Positions 32,206 to 43,071 of a stretch of DNA of 64,000 nt are shown here, one piece after another; the stretch's first letter is position 1, and the number at the start of each line of letters is the position of its first letter. A program made the position numbers and the translations under genes. This DNA comes from Umbilicaria muhlenbergii (lineage: Eukaryota > Ascomycota > Lecanoromycetes > Umbilicariales > Umbilicariaceae). The notes beneath the pieces are model-generated. The model did no database searches and was not told the origin of the DNA. It saw nothing but the letters and a program-made list of their open reading frames with translations. The stretch spans positions 5,461,818 to 5,525,817 of the forward strand of contig KK106983.1 in the NCBI GenBank assembly GCA_000611775.1, read 5' to 3'.

Positions 32206-33922
32206 GGGGGTGGGGTTGTTGGCGGAGGGGTGCTTTTGGAGCTGCTGCAAGGGGCTTTGTTATGCGTTTGGAGTCTTAAGCAAACTGGGATCCCCCGGGT
32301 TTGATATGTGTTGGTGCAGCTGAACATTAATTTGCAGATTTTGCATTGTCATTGATGATCGAATGTGATTAAACCATAATGGACTACGACACTGCATTGA
32401 GGGTGGACAAACAAGTACAGTCATAACGAAACAAACTACATGCTCGTGAAATCGGAAGCAACTCACTGAGGCTTGAGACTGCAACCTTCACGGGATGCAA
32501 TTAAAGATGAGATAGTAGCCCTAACGACGACCATTGGGGGTTATCAGTGATAAATCAGTTTCTCAGCGCTCTTCCACTGCACTTCTCGGTCATCTACTCC
32601 GCGCCCTCATCTTTAACACTCTGCCGCCGGGGGGTTCGGTGATAATCACCGGGAGGTCCTCAGGGTTCAAGAAGGGAAAAAATGGACTCAAAGTGCACCT
32701 TACTTATTATAAGGCTCTTAGACATTTTAGACATTTTAGACATCTTAGAACTCTTAGAACTCTTTAAATATTAAGAACACTCTTTCATAGCTGTGTTAGC
32801 GTCATTGAGAATCTCATTATATTGTCAGTACTCTCCCATAGCTCTTTCAATGTACTTAGAATGTTTGAATGTTATCGGCGGTCTCGGAAATATACGAAGT
32901 CTCAGAATACATTGGTAAAGATATTTTCGTGTACATGGAGGCTGTCACATTGCAGCACCGATTGCCCTGTCATACCGGCATGCCTTAGGTTTTCACCAGC
33001 CTTCAATGGTGGCACGCAAGATGCAGATCTCTAGGTACAGACGGGTGGCCGAGTGAGTCACCGGGCTTAGCCTGAGGTGCGGATCTGCAAACTCGTGCGT
33101 TTCACCTTCCGCTTTGAGCGATGCTGAATAAACTCCATTGTCCGCAACGCTCGACCCCTGCGCACTAGGGAAATACAATGAGGGGTCTGAGGCACTGAGG
33201 CGTAACTGGCAGGCGTAGGGTCAAAAGAAAGACCCCCACCTAACAAAGCACCGACGTGGCATCGACTTCGGGCCTCAAAAATACGAAATCCATGTTCTAG
33301 AAGCCGTTGAGCTCTGCAATCCGCAGTAATAACTACTCATCGCGGTCCGTTGTTGACTTGTTGCCAGGGGGCCGCCTGGATCCCTTTACTTGGAGCTGCC
33401 ACTAGTTGTGACCCGACGCCTGCTGGACGGCCCAGTCATCAGCGAAAACAGATCTCGGCCACAGGTGACTAACAGTGCTTGCTGTGCCTGCATGAGTGAA
33501 AGCTGCCTTCGCTTCTTTATATGGTGGGGTGCTCCAAGACATCGTAAACATATCATCTGCTGCTCTTTCACCTTACAGTGGGTCCCAACACCTGTCAACC
33601 AGCACGGTAATGCATTCTTCACTAGCCGCCACAGCAAAGAAGTGAGATCGGCGAGCTCATCCGACCTCAACCGTTTGGTACGGCTAAAAACCAGAGTACA
33701 TCTCGTTAAATTAGTACTCGTACGATCAGAGAATCCCCCAGCACCAAGTCGAACTGGGGTACTTATACATTGCCCGCAGTAGCAATAATTAGAGTCGAGT
33801 TGGCCGAGCTTGCCAGAGCAAAAGCTGCCAGCAGGGAGAGATCCACAACATGAACAACTACTACTCGTCCTAATTCACCTACCTCCTGATTGTCACAGTC
33901 AGAGTTATCCTCAATTCTCACT
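32206..33922. other. Intergenic region of 1.7 kb
   Basis: No gene recognised. It holds a small repeat at 32708-32766 and a tRNA-like box A at about 33038 that lacks a matching T-arm and acceptor stem (rejected as a tRNA). The right end is the ABC transporter promoter. Confidence 0.45.
32708..32766. repeat. Short imperfect tandem repeat, 9-11 bp unit
   Basis: AT-rich units of the form CTTAGACATTTTAGACATTTTAG and then CTTAGAACTCTTAGAACTCTT repeat about six times. Nothing links it to a gene. Confidence 0.6.
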
Positions 33923-36900
33923 ATGGTGTCTTCCGAGACAAATTCCCTGATCGTGGGCGCTGTCGGCCTTGGCCTTGTTGGCATTTCGTCGGTACCGGCG
34001 CTCCTACGCTTCTACACAAGGAGTTCCCGGCGTAAGGGCACTGGCTATGATGAGGTTCACAAACTCTACGAAGACAGGGACGGCGTTGCTACCGAAGAGT
34101 CGCAGAAAGCATATTCAGTGGTCATTCCAAGATACCTGATATTGACCAGTGCTGTCACTGGGTTGCTACTGTCAATTGCAGCATCAGTACTAAGTACCGT
34201 CCATCCTGGTGGTGTCCTTTTCGTTGAGAGTTGGCTTACGTTCGGAAGCTGGGTAGGACACAACATTGTCATCCGATCAATTTGAACTAACATAAGGTGC
34301 AGGGCTTCCTCGTGGTCCAGGCTTTGAATCTGTTTCTTGAGCATTCATGCGTGAAAAGATATGATTTTGGCATCCAGGGCTCGGCTGCTTGCGTTGTCCT
34401 TGTTCTTGCACTTTGTTTTGAGAATGGCCTTCTCAGTTCACGAGGCTCCTATGCCAGAGCAAACAAGAGCCATGTCGCCCTAAGTATAATTCAGCTAGCC
34501 GTTGCGTCAATCCTGTTTGTAGCTTTCCTGTCTCTTCCGAGACGTCCTACTCTCTTTGTGAATGGCCTGCCAGTGGATCGACTTTACTCGGTCTCGGCCA
34601 TCAACCGATATACATTCTCATGGGGAGGGGAAGTACTTGCGCTTGCAAAAGCAAACAAAGGCTTGGATCTCCAAGATCTACCGATCTTGCACCAGCTCTC
34701 ACGTGCCGACTACCTCCAGCAACGCTTCAATAGGATGAAGAAAAGGAGTAGATTGTGGAAAGCTGTCGTCATGTCCTACGCCTCCGTCTTCATGATGTTG
34801 TTCGGGCTTGTGGTGGTCTCGAGCGCTGCACAATTTGCGCCGCAGCTGGCTATGTACAATCTCTTAAGATTGCTTGAACAACGGGCCCAGGGGGCCTCCA
34901 TTGCTCTGGTGGCGTGGGCTTGGGTTGTTGGCCTGGGCTTATCTTTGATCGTATCGTCCTGGATCGAGTCGTGGCTTTTCTGGACCGTTTGGTCGAGAAT
35001 CGGCATCCCTATGCGCGTGGAACTATCAGCCTTGATCTTCATGAAGGCAATGCGGAGAAAAGATGTGAAAGGGATTGGGAAAAATAAGACACCGGCCAAG
35101 GATAAGGACGATGGCAACAAACCCCCTATCGTCAACAAAGCGTCTGGTCAGAAGGGCGAAGACACTGCACCAGGCGCTGACAAGAAGGCCCAAGAAGATG
35201 AGGACGATGACGACGCAGTTCAAAAGTCACGACAGAGCACAATCAACCTCGTTGGCGTAGATACCAAGCGAGTTAGCGATTTTGCCTCATATTCCTATAT
35301 TTTCCCCGGTGCTGTCTGCAAACTTATAATGTCCATGACGTTCCTTTATACCTTGATTGGGTGGCAAAGCCTCCTTTCGGGTGTTGCTGTATCAGTGTTG
35401 GTTACACCACTCAACATTTACTGCTCAAAAAAATATAGAAATGCTCAAGGGGACCTCATGAAGGCTCGAGATCAGAAAATGAGAGTCGTGACAGAGGCTC
35501 TACAAGGTATCCGGCAGATCAAGTTCTCTGCCTTGGAACGTCAATGGCAGGCGAAAATTGGCGAAAAACGATCACAGGAGCTAGACACTCAACGAAAGGT
35601 GTTCATCTATGATACAGGTTTGATTTCCATATGGATACTCGGGCCAGTGATGCTTTCCGCAGTATCTTTAGCTGTTTATGCAGCCCTCCATGGTGATCTT
35701 TCGCCGTCAGTGGCCTTTACAACGATCGCCGTGTTTGGAGCAATCGAAATGACGTTGGCAGTCGTTCCGGAGCTCACAACGGCCGCTCTGGAAGCATGGG
35801 TGAGTATCAACAGAATCGAGAAGTACTTGAACGGACCAGACAAGGAAGAGAATAGTGTGCCTTCGGATCGCGTGGAATTCGAAAATGCCTCTATCTCATG
35901 GCCGGCAGATTCACAAGACGAGGACCCCGATAGATACATCTTGAGGAATATCAATCTCCGGTTCCCAAACCAGGAACTTAGCTTAATATCAGGAAAGACA
36001 GGCTCCGGGAAGAGTCTCCTCCTGGCCTCTATTCTCGGCGAAGCGGACAAGATTTCTGGAACGATCAGAGTCCCACAAGCGGCTTCGACAGATGAACGAT
36101 TCGATCATAAGGCAACCCGTGGTAATTGGATCATCGTAACCTCGATAGCGTTTGTTAGTCAATCACCTTGGATTGAGAATGCAACAATTAGAGACAATAT
36201 CTTATTTGGCTTGCCATTCGATTCTGGAAGATATCAGAAAACACTCTCGGCTTGTTCGCTGGAGAAAGACCTCGAAATGTTGCCTGATGGTGAGTTAACA
36301 GACATCGGAGCAAACGGCATCAACCTCAGTGGTGGGCAGAGATGGCGGGTCTCGTTCGCTAGGGCGCTGTACTCCCGTGCAGGTATCCTTGTACTGGATG
36401 ATATCTTCAGCGCTGTAGACGCTCACGTCGGCCGTCATCTATTCGAGGAGGCCCTCACTGGCGAAATGGGCGAAGGTCGGACCCGTATACTGGTCACGCA
36501 TCACGTGGGCTTATGCCTGCCGAAATCCAAATACACAGTCGTGCTTGGCAATGGAACGGTGGAGCATGCGGGCTCTGTCGAAGATCTTCGGCGAAGAGGA
36601 AGCCTAGCGGAGATACTGAAGCAGGAGGAAGACGAGCAAAACAAGGAGGAACAGGAAGCTCGAAAGGCTGCTGGAACCAATGGCGACGCCCTTCGAAAGG
36701 AGATTAGTCGACGAAGTGAGCAATCTGCGAAGATTGACGATGGTGAGTTGGATGGGAAGGGCAAATCGCAGCCCAAAAAGTTCATTGAAGAGGAGAAGCG
36801 GGAATCTGGTAAGATCAAGATCGGTATCTACAAGGAGTATCTTAAGACTAGTGGTGGGATGTGGTTTTGGGTGCCACTGTTGAGTCTATACGCTTCTTAC

Positions 36901-38983
36901 ATGGGCTTCATCTTATTACGGGTACGTTCACCTTCTCGTTGATGGTTGCGACCACAAGTGTCTTCTTTCGTCGTAAAAGGCTACATTCCATGCACCAGAC
37001 GAACCATAAAAACAAGTGGCAGCTCACAAACGGGAAGGCCCCCTGATATCTTGACCGCAAAGCAAGGTTTGAGCTGTGCAGTTGCTATCAGAAGTCACTA
37101 AGCTTTTCCAGCTACACTCATGATTTAATTTATCAGGTGTCTTCTCATTTATCGACTTACTACTAAGGATCCCCCAGATTTCTCATTTCGCGACCGCCAC
37201 TTGTTTTGATGGTACGCCTGGCACTGGACACAATCTCCTTCTGAACCCCTATCGTTACACAAGGAGTGCCTCGTTCTATCTGAAGTCGTAAGAGGCTACA
37301 CTCCATGCACAGAAGCACAATCTTCTTCTGAACGCCTGTCTGCACACAAGGAGTGCCTCGTTCTGTTTGAAGTCGTAAGAGGCTACACTCCATGCACAGA
37401 ACCACAATCTCCTTCTGAACGCCTATCTTCACAAAAGGAGTGCCTCGTTCTACTTAAAGTCGACTTTTGGCTGGACACCGCTCATCAAGTGGTGACCCAG
37501 GCATAGCTTCCTGAAGGCCCTCAGCTGACTTTTCACAGTCGTATTGGATAAGCATTTGGACGAGATCCTACAGTACGGAATCCGCCCTGGTACGAGCACA
37601 CCATATGATCTTCCAGCAAACATCGTTCCATCATCATACGACGAGCGATAACGACAAGGAGCCCAAAACTGACCTGTGGTTTTACTTGAGCATATATATC
37701 GGGCTGTCGGTCGTTATTTGCGTGGTTGGAACATTGAGATACTTCTTCACCTTCCTTGGATCTCTCAAGGCATCTCGGATCATGTTCGAAAAGCTTACAT
37801 ATACTGTTCTTCGAGCTCCTCTGCGGTGGCTGGACACAGTTCCAGTTGGCCGTGTCCTTAACCGCTTTACCGCGGACTTCAATATCATTGATTCACGGAT
37901 TGGTAACGATATTGGCTTCATGCTTTATGAGATCCTTCAGGTCATCGGTATTACAGTCGCAGGGCTGTTCGTTTCCCTTTACATGCTTCTATTCGCAATT
38001 TTGCTATTTAGCGTATGCGTGTTCGTTGCCCTGCGGTATCTAGTAGGAGCTAGGGAAGTGAAACGGCTTGAGTCCAACGCAAAAAGTCCCATCTTTGAAC
38101 AATTCGGCTCGGCGTTAGCAGGAGTCGGTACTATTCGAGCCTTTGACAAAGCGGACATATATGTGCAAAGGTGAGTCCGCTTACACGCCACTTTGCCAAC
38201 GGTGATATTAACACGGGTTCTTGACAGGATGTTTGATAGAATAGACGACCATGCTCACACCTTCTGGCACCTGTTGTTGTTCAATCGCTGGCTGGGCTTC
38301 CGACTCAATCTAGTAGGAGCCATGTTCGCCATCTTGGTGGCAGTCGTGATTGTGTCGACAAAGGGTATCGATGCCTCCTTGGCCGGTTTCGCACTCGGCT
38401 TCGCTCTCCAGTACACGGATGCCATAGTCTTCGCCATCCGTACGTACTCGAGCACAGAACTCGACATGAACGCCACCGAACGCATCGTCGAATACTCCCG
38501 CATCGCCACCGAAGACCAAACCGGCGACACCCCTCCCGCATCCTGGCCCACCGAAGGCCGCCTCGAAGTCGACAACCTCGTCGTGGGCTACGCCCCGGAC
38601 CTGCCCCCCGTGCTCAAAGGCCTCTCCTTCAGCGTAGCCAAGAACCAAAGAATCGGCGTCGTCGGCCGCACCGGCGCCGGCAAATCCTCCCTCACCCTCG
38701 CGCTCTTCCGCTTCCTCGAAGCCCGCTCCGGCTCCATCCACATCGACGGCCTGGACATTTCCAAAATCAAACTCCACGACCTCCGCAGCCGGCTCGCCAT
38801 CATTCCGCAAGACCCCGTCCTCTTCTCCGGCACCGTGCGCTCCAACCTCGACCCCTTCGACCAGCACACCGACGCCGAGCTGCGCGACGCCCTGGAGCGC
38901 GTCCACCTCGTCCGCAGCACGGGCCTCACCTCGCGGGACGAAGCCACCACCGGCGGCAGCGGAAGCGGAAGCGGAACCGACAC

Positions 38984-39022
<39 letters not shown>

Positions 39023-39593
39023 AGCAGAAGCAGCGGACACAAACACCAACCCCTTCACCTCCCTCACCTCCCGCATCAGCGAAGGCGGCCTCAACCTCTC
39101 CCAAGGGCAACGCCAACTGCTCTGCCTCGCGCGAGCCATCGTCGCGCGCCCGAAAATCCTCGTCCTCGACGAAGCGACCTCGGCCGTCGACGGGGCGACC
39201 GACGCCCTCATCCAGCGCAGCATCCGCGACGAATTCTCCGACGCCACCCTCATCGTTATCGCGCACCGCTTGAGCACCATTGCGGATTTCGACCGCATCT
39301 TGGTCGTGAGTGAGGGGGTGGCGGTCGAGTTTGGAGCGCCGGGGGAGTTGTTGAGTCGGAGGGGGGTTTTTTGGGGGATGCTGCGGGTTAGTGGGGAGGG
39401 GGGAGGGGNNNNNNNNNNNNNNNNNNNNNNNNNNNNNNNNNNNNNNNNNNNNNNNNNNNNNNNNNNNNNNNNNNGGGGGTGGGGGGCCGCAGGGGGAAGG
39501 GGTGGGCTAGGCTGGGGCAGCTGCGTGGCGTTTGGACGGGGGGGTGATAAATTGAATAGACTGGAAGGGCTTCTGGTGAGGGGTGCTGGGTAG
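33923..39593 (+). CDS. ABCC-type (MRP/YBT1-like) full ABC transporter
   Basis: ATP-driven exporter or vacuolar transporter, probably of conjugates or amphipathic compounds. Exons 33923-34252, 34303-36921, 37539-38170 and 38228-39593; about 1648 codons including 66 unknown bases. Order: N-terminal membrane region (TMD0), TMD1 with a long Lys/Asp-rich loop (about residues 370-430, typical of Ybt1/Vmr1-like proteins), NBD1, TMD2, NBD2. NBD1 has Walker A GKTGSGKS (about 675), [15 protein letters not shown] and [12 protein letters not shown], with Asp where the catalytic Glu is expected, a known ABCC asymmetry. NBD2 has GRTGAGKSS (about 1340), LSQGQRQ and [13 protein letters not shown] 12-Ala run lies in NBD2. 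The second intron is 617 bp. The true stop is uncertain because of the N run. Confidence 0.9.
37004..37212. mobile_element. MITE copy B, diverged relative (about 209 bp)
   Basis: The ends are near-perfect inverted repeats: CCATAAAAACAAGTGGC on the left, and the complement of the right end reads CCATCAAAACAAGTGGC. The TIR core AACAAGTGGC is shared with copy C at 45932. The interior only loosely resembles copies A, C and D, so it is a diverged or related family member. It sits inside an intron and appears to interrupt a unit of the neighbouring 87 bp repeat. Confidence 0.6.
37231..37462. repeat. 87 bp tandem repeat, about 2.7 copies
   Basis: Copies begin at 37231, 37318 and 37405 (last one partial) with CAATCTCCTTCTGAAC, followed by CAAGGAGTGCCTCGTTCT, AAGTCGTAAGAGGCTACACT and CCATGCACAGAA. 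A further fragment (GTCGTAAAAGGCTACATTCC) lies at about 36971-36995, before the TIR element. Confidence 0.8.
39409..39474. other. Assembly gap (66 N)
   Basis: Unknown bases inside the last exon of the ABC transporter, in an extremely G-rich stretch. The C-terminal residues and stop codon of that protein cannot be read with certainty. Confidence 0.99.
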
Positions 39594-40194
39594 AGTGTTC
39601 GTTTTATTAACATTATGGGTTGGGTCGGGTAGAAAAGTCACGTTAGAAGGATCTACTTTTCTGAGAAGTTGTCCGCTGTGTGCACAGGAAGAGAGTGACA
39701 TGATGCTAGGAAAGATGGTGTTCCGGCATTGTAAGAATTTTCCTGAGAGTTGTTGTGGTTCTGGGACCTCGAATCTTTCCGGGATATGGCGGTATTACAG
39801 GGCAAGTGGTTCTGCTGTGTGGCGACCTCCAACGGTGCAAACGCCAGATTGTCACTCTTTCGATATTGCCTCATACAACATAGCCGTGAGCACAACATAC
39901 GAACACAGTACGAACGAGGAAGCCTCCAGGTTGTGCCATAAAATGTGCGACTGCAATCATTGTTACTATGCTTACACTCAGCCCCCCCGGCACCATCATT
40001 ACGGTTATTCTACCTCTCCTTCATTGAATCGCTCAAACCCGGACAGCAGTAACCAAATGAAATGAGAAACAAGTGCTCGAGATCCGCAAGTATCAAGCTG
40101 GGGTATTCAGGGCCGGCGCACACACTCCTCCACCCGCACCAATAATCCACCACCTCATATTACTCTTCTAACTCGGTACCTCCAACGCTTGTAT
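39594..40194. other. Intergenic region between convergent ABC transporter and PIL1
   Basis: A 3'-to-3' spacer. A 160-codon frame at 39583-40065 has no recognisable domain and low-quality composition, so it is not called. Confidence 0.4.
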
Positions 40195-41822
40195 CTATGC
40201 TTCTAGAGCCCTCTCCTCTTCGCGTCCACGTGTCTCTCCGTTTGCACCCGCGCCCTCCTCTTCCTCTTCTTCCTCCTCTTCTTCGCCATCATCGGCTTCG
40301 GTGTATTCTCGGTGCGCGCCAGCCGGGACCCAGAGGCCGCTCTCACGGTCCTTCATGGGCTGGTCTTGGCTCGCAAGGTCGACACCCTCACCCTGGGCAC
40401 GGGCACCGCGGTTCTGTTGGCGACGCTGGCTGAGGTTGCGGGCACGGGTGCTGAGTTTGGAGGAGACGGCCGCGTTGGCGGTGACCCAGTTTGTGAGGGC
40501 GTCTTCGCAGTCTTGGATGATGCTGTTGTTGGGAAAGTAAATTAGCATGCCTATTCAATATACACAGTGCTTTCAGCTCGTAGAACAGTCAAATGTGGAA
40601 CATACGCCTTGCTAGCCTCGTATCCGTCGTAAGAAACTCTCGTCTCGCCAGGTGTCACTGGGGTGTCATCGATCAACTCCAAAAGGTGCTTTCCGTATCC
40701 GGCAATGATGGCAAGTTTCTCGCTGTGCTCACGGAGAGCATCGAATTGGTAGGTGAAGGCAGCCTTGAGCTTCTCGCGGGTGATGTTGGAAAGCTGGGCC
40801 TCAGCAACCAGAGATTCGGCTTCGGCACGGACAAGCTCCTGCTCGAGAACGACAATGCGCGGGCTGTTGGGTTCCTTGTACTTGAGCTGAGCGATTTGGT
40901 CGGTGATCTTTTGCTTGCCTGGAATTGAGTAAGGTTAGCATTGGTTTGAGTTTTTCATAAAAGTATCTACTGGGAACGTACGATCACGGCTGGGCTGTAC
41001 TGAAGCTTCGATGTTGCGAATGCTCTTGATGGTGACACGGTACTGGTCATAGCGGTCGACGAATTGATCTTCGAGCTCGCCAATCTCGTAAATCAGGACA
41101 CCAAGCTTATCGGTGACATCTGAGACATCGTCGTCACATCCTTCACCCCAGATTGACAGTTGTTGCTGTCGACGTTTGTCAGCCTTGGTCCACGATCTGT
41201 TACTTTCGATTAAAGCTTACAGCAACTTCCATACGCTCTCTGCCGACGAGTTCCATGCTGCGCATGACGTTCTTCTCCATCTTTACGAGCGTGCTGAGCT
41301 TCTTGGCCAGCTCTGGGCCGAAGGCGCCAGCGGTGGATTTACGGAAAGCATGACCTGCACCACCTCAAAGAAGGGAAGAATGTTAGCCTGCGACATCGCT
41401 TTTCATGGCACCTTGCAACGATGGATTGCGGTTCAGCTCATGCTGTTCGACAGTAAACGCGTAAGATCACAAAACAAGGATTAGAAAAGACGGTACGATA
41501 ATGAGGAGATCGGCGCGTGATCATGACATAGGAAGCTGTTGGATCCGAGCTCTTGCAGATCTCTCCGGACCAGACGCGACCTCATTGCGAACGACAAAGA
41601 TTGCGACAGACAAGAATTGACGGCGCGCGCTGACATATGAGAGAGGACCACATCGAGCTCAGATCCATCATCGCTATCCTGTGCCATAAGAAGTAGTAAC
41701 TCACCTAAGCTGCTCTTGCCGAAGAAACGACTCGTCTTGGTGGATGAAGTTGGTGGAGGTGGGTTCTGGATCTGCGACGCTGTCGGAGCGCGCGATTGGC
41801 GCATGGAGTAGGTACGATGCAT
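40195..41822 (-). CDS. PIL1: Eisosome core BAR-domain protein PIL1/LSP1
   Basis: Membrane-curving BAR protein that builds eisosomes under the plasma membrane. Exons 41705-41822, 41221-41354, 40982-41165, 40606-40918 and 40195-40522; about 358 aa. It starts MHRTYSMRQSRAPT; the spliced N-terminus reads FFGKSSLGHAFRKSTAGAFG, the conserved Pil1 start. The BAR core includes GPELAKKLSTLVKMEKNVMR, IYEIGELEDQFVDRYDQYR and TPGETRVSYDGYEASK. The C-terminal tail is acidic with a ten-Glu run and looks disordered. The first intron (41355-41703, 349 bp) is much longer than the others (55-83 bp). A GTAAGT at about 42176 on this strand suggests an additional 5'-UTR intron. Confidence 0.93.
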
Positions 41823-43071
41823 GATGAGTGTTGTTTGTCCCTAAGGTCTATGTAGGGTGGTTGTCTGAAGCTCTGAGATCAGACGACGGTAGTGGCAGTG
41901 AAAGTTGCGATGGTATGTCAAAAGCAGTGGAGATTCGAATCTTCCGATTGATGTTGTCTTTTCGTTTGAGCAAGCGCCCTTTGACAGCCGGGTTCGCTGG
42001 GTGACGTCGTTAGTGTGTACTCCGTAGTGCGAGGCGCGCTGCCTAGAAGCTTCCAAGCGAGAGTGTCTGGAAATGAAAGAGACACGAATCGCAGATCGCT
42101 GCGGCCAATGTTTGATACTCCGATACACTCCACGTTGATGCCGGCGGATAGGGTGCAGTGTGCGGTCTCACTTACCAATTGATATGGGCGACACGACTTG
42201 ATCGAAATGTGGGATGGTCAACGAATCTTGGGCGGTGCTTTGGTGCGTGCAGGAGGAAAGAGGGGTGGGAAGGTAAGGTGGTGAGCGTGAGGCGATGAAG
42301 ATTGCTGCCTGTGAAGCAAAGTAAGCACGAGCACGCTCCCGTGCCTCTCGCCCTCTTTCAATCAATTTTCGATTTTCAATTCTCGGTAGCCGATCAAACC
42401 GAAGGTTGGCCGGGGGATTGCCTCGACGTCATCGGACAGATGGCACCGCTCTCGCCAAGAGTTGGACATTGCTCGTTGCGCCACGTCGTGCTTGTGATTG
42501 GCCTGCTCCAGCGCCACGACTACTCTTTCGCGCCGTAGGGCGACCGAGCGACGACTGATGTGCTTGTTCGAGTAAGGAGCCGCGTCCAGGATGGCGCTGG
42601 GCTCGCGGAGAAGCATGTGATGTGAAGCTGAAACGTTGGTACGAGTAAGGTAAGGCTGCCAGCTGTGCAAGTCAGGCACACCCCCTGAGGCACCACCATG
42701 CCAAGCGTGTTGCCTCCCGTCGGATGCGGACGGATCATCACTCCGGCCAAATCCGCCAGGTAGCACCCGTGAACATTCGACGCGGCCGAGACACAACACC
42801 GTCGCCCTGATTGGTCGTGTCGCATCATCGTTACATGATCTATCGTAGCCTAACGCAATGTGTGTACAGGTACGAGTACATCTGCCCTGCATCCCGTGGT
42901 ATACAAGGCCCAGCCAAAGCAACGCTGCCGGTGGGAACCGTCCCGCCACCCACGGAGATATTCAAAACCACCCGAGGGAAAGATCGTCATGCCATATGTA
43001 CCATATATCCGACCCCCCAAGCGCCATGCTAATTCGGTTCGACCCCGTAACCCCCATGGTCATGCCATCAT
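41823..43071. other. Intergenic region upstream of PIL1
   Basis: 1.25 kb, GC-rich. A 195-codon minus-strand frame at 42362-42949 has no recognisable domain and is not called. A probable 5'-UTR donor for PIL1 lies near 42176. Confidence 0.4.

Larger units (their letters stand above)
36922..37538 (+). other. Unusually long intron (617 bp) of the ABC transporter
   Basis: Donor GTACGT at 36922 and acceptor TTTCACAG at 37538 join FILLR to [11 protein letters not shown] in frame, at the start of the second membrane domain. Other introns of this gene are 50-57 bp. The extra length is explained by a TIR element (37004-37212) and a tandem repeat (37231-37462). Confidence 0.8.

Noticed and set aside
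33030-33130. tRNA-like box A (GGTGGCCGAGTGAG) near 33038
   Set aside because: No matching acceptor stem 3' partner and no proper GGTTCGA T-loop at the right distance; at most a decayed fragment.
38310-39613. Long minus-strand frames (318 and 341 codons) opposite the ABC transporter NBD2
   Set aside because: They are shadows of a GC-rich exon with clear Walker and signature motifs on the plus strand; one also runs through the N gap.
39583-40065. 160-codon plus-strand frame after the ABC transporter
   Set aside because: Overlaps the transporter end; no conserved motif; sits in a convergent 3' spacer.
42362-42949. 195-codon minus-strand frame upstream of PIL1
   Set aside because: No recognisable domain, mixed composition, and it lies in a probable promoter/leader.
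43030-43050. GGTTCGACCCC, a T-loop-like box B
   Set aside because: No box A or cloverleaf upstream within normal distance.
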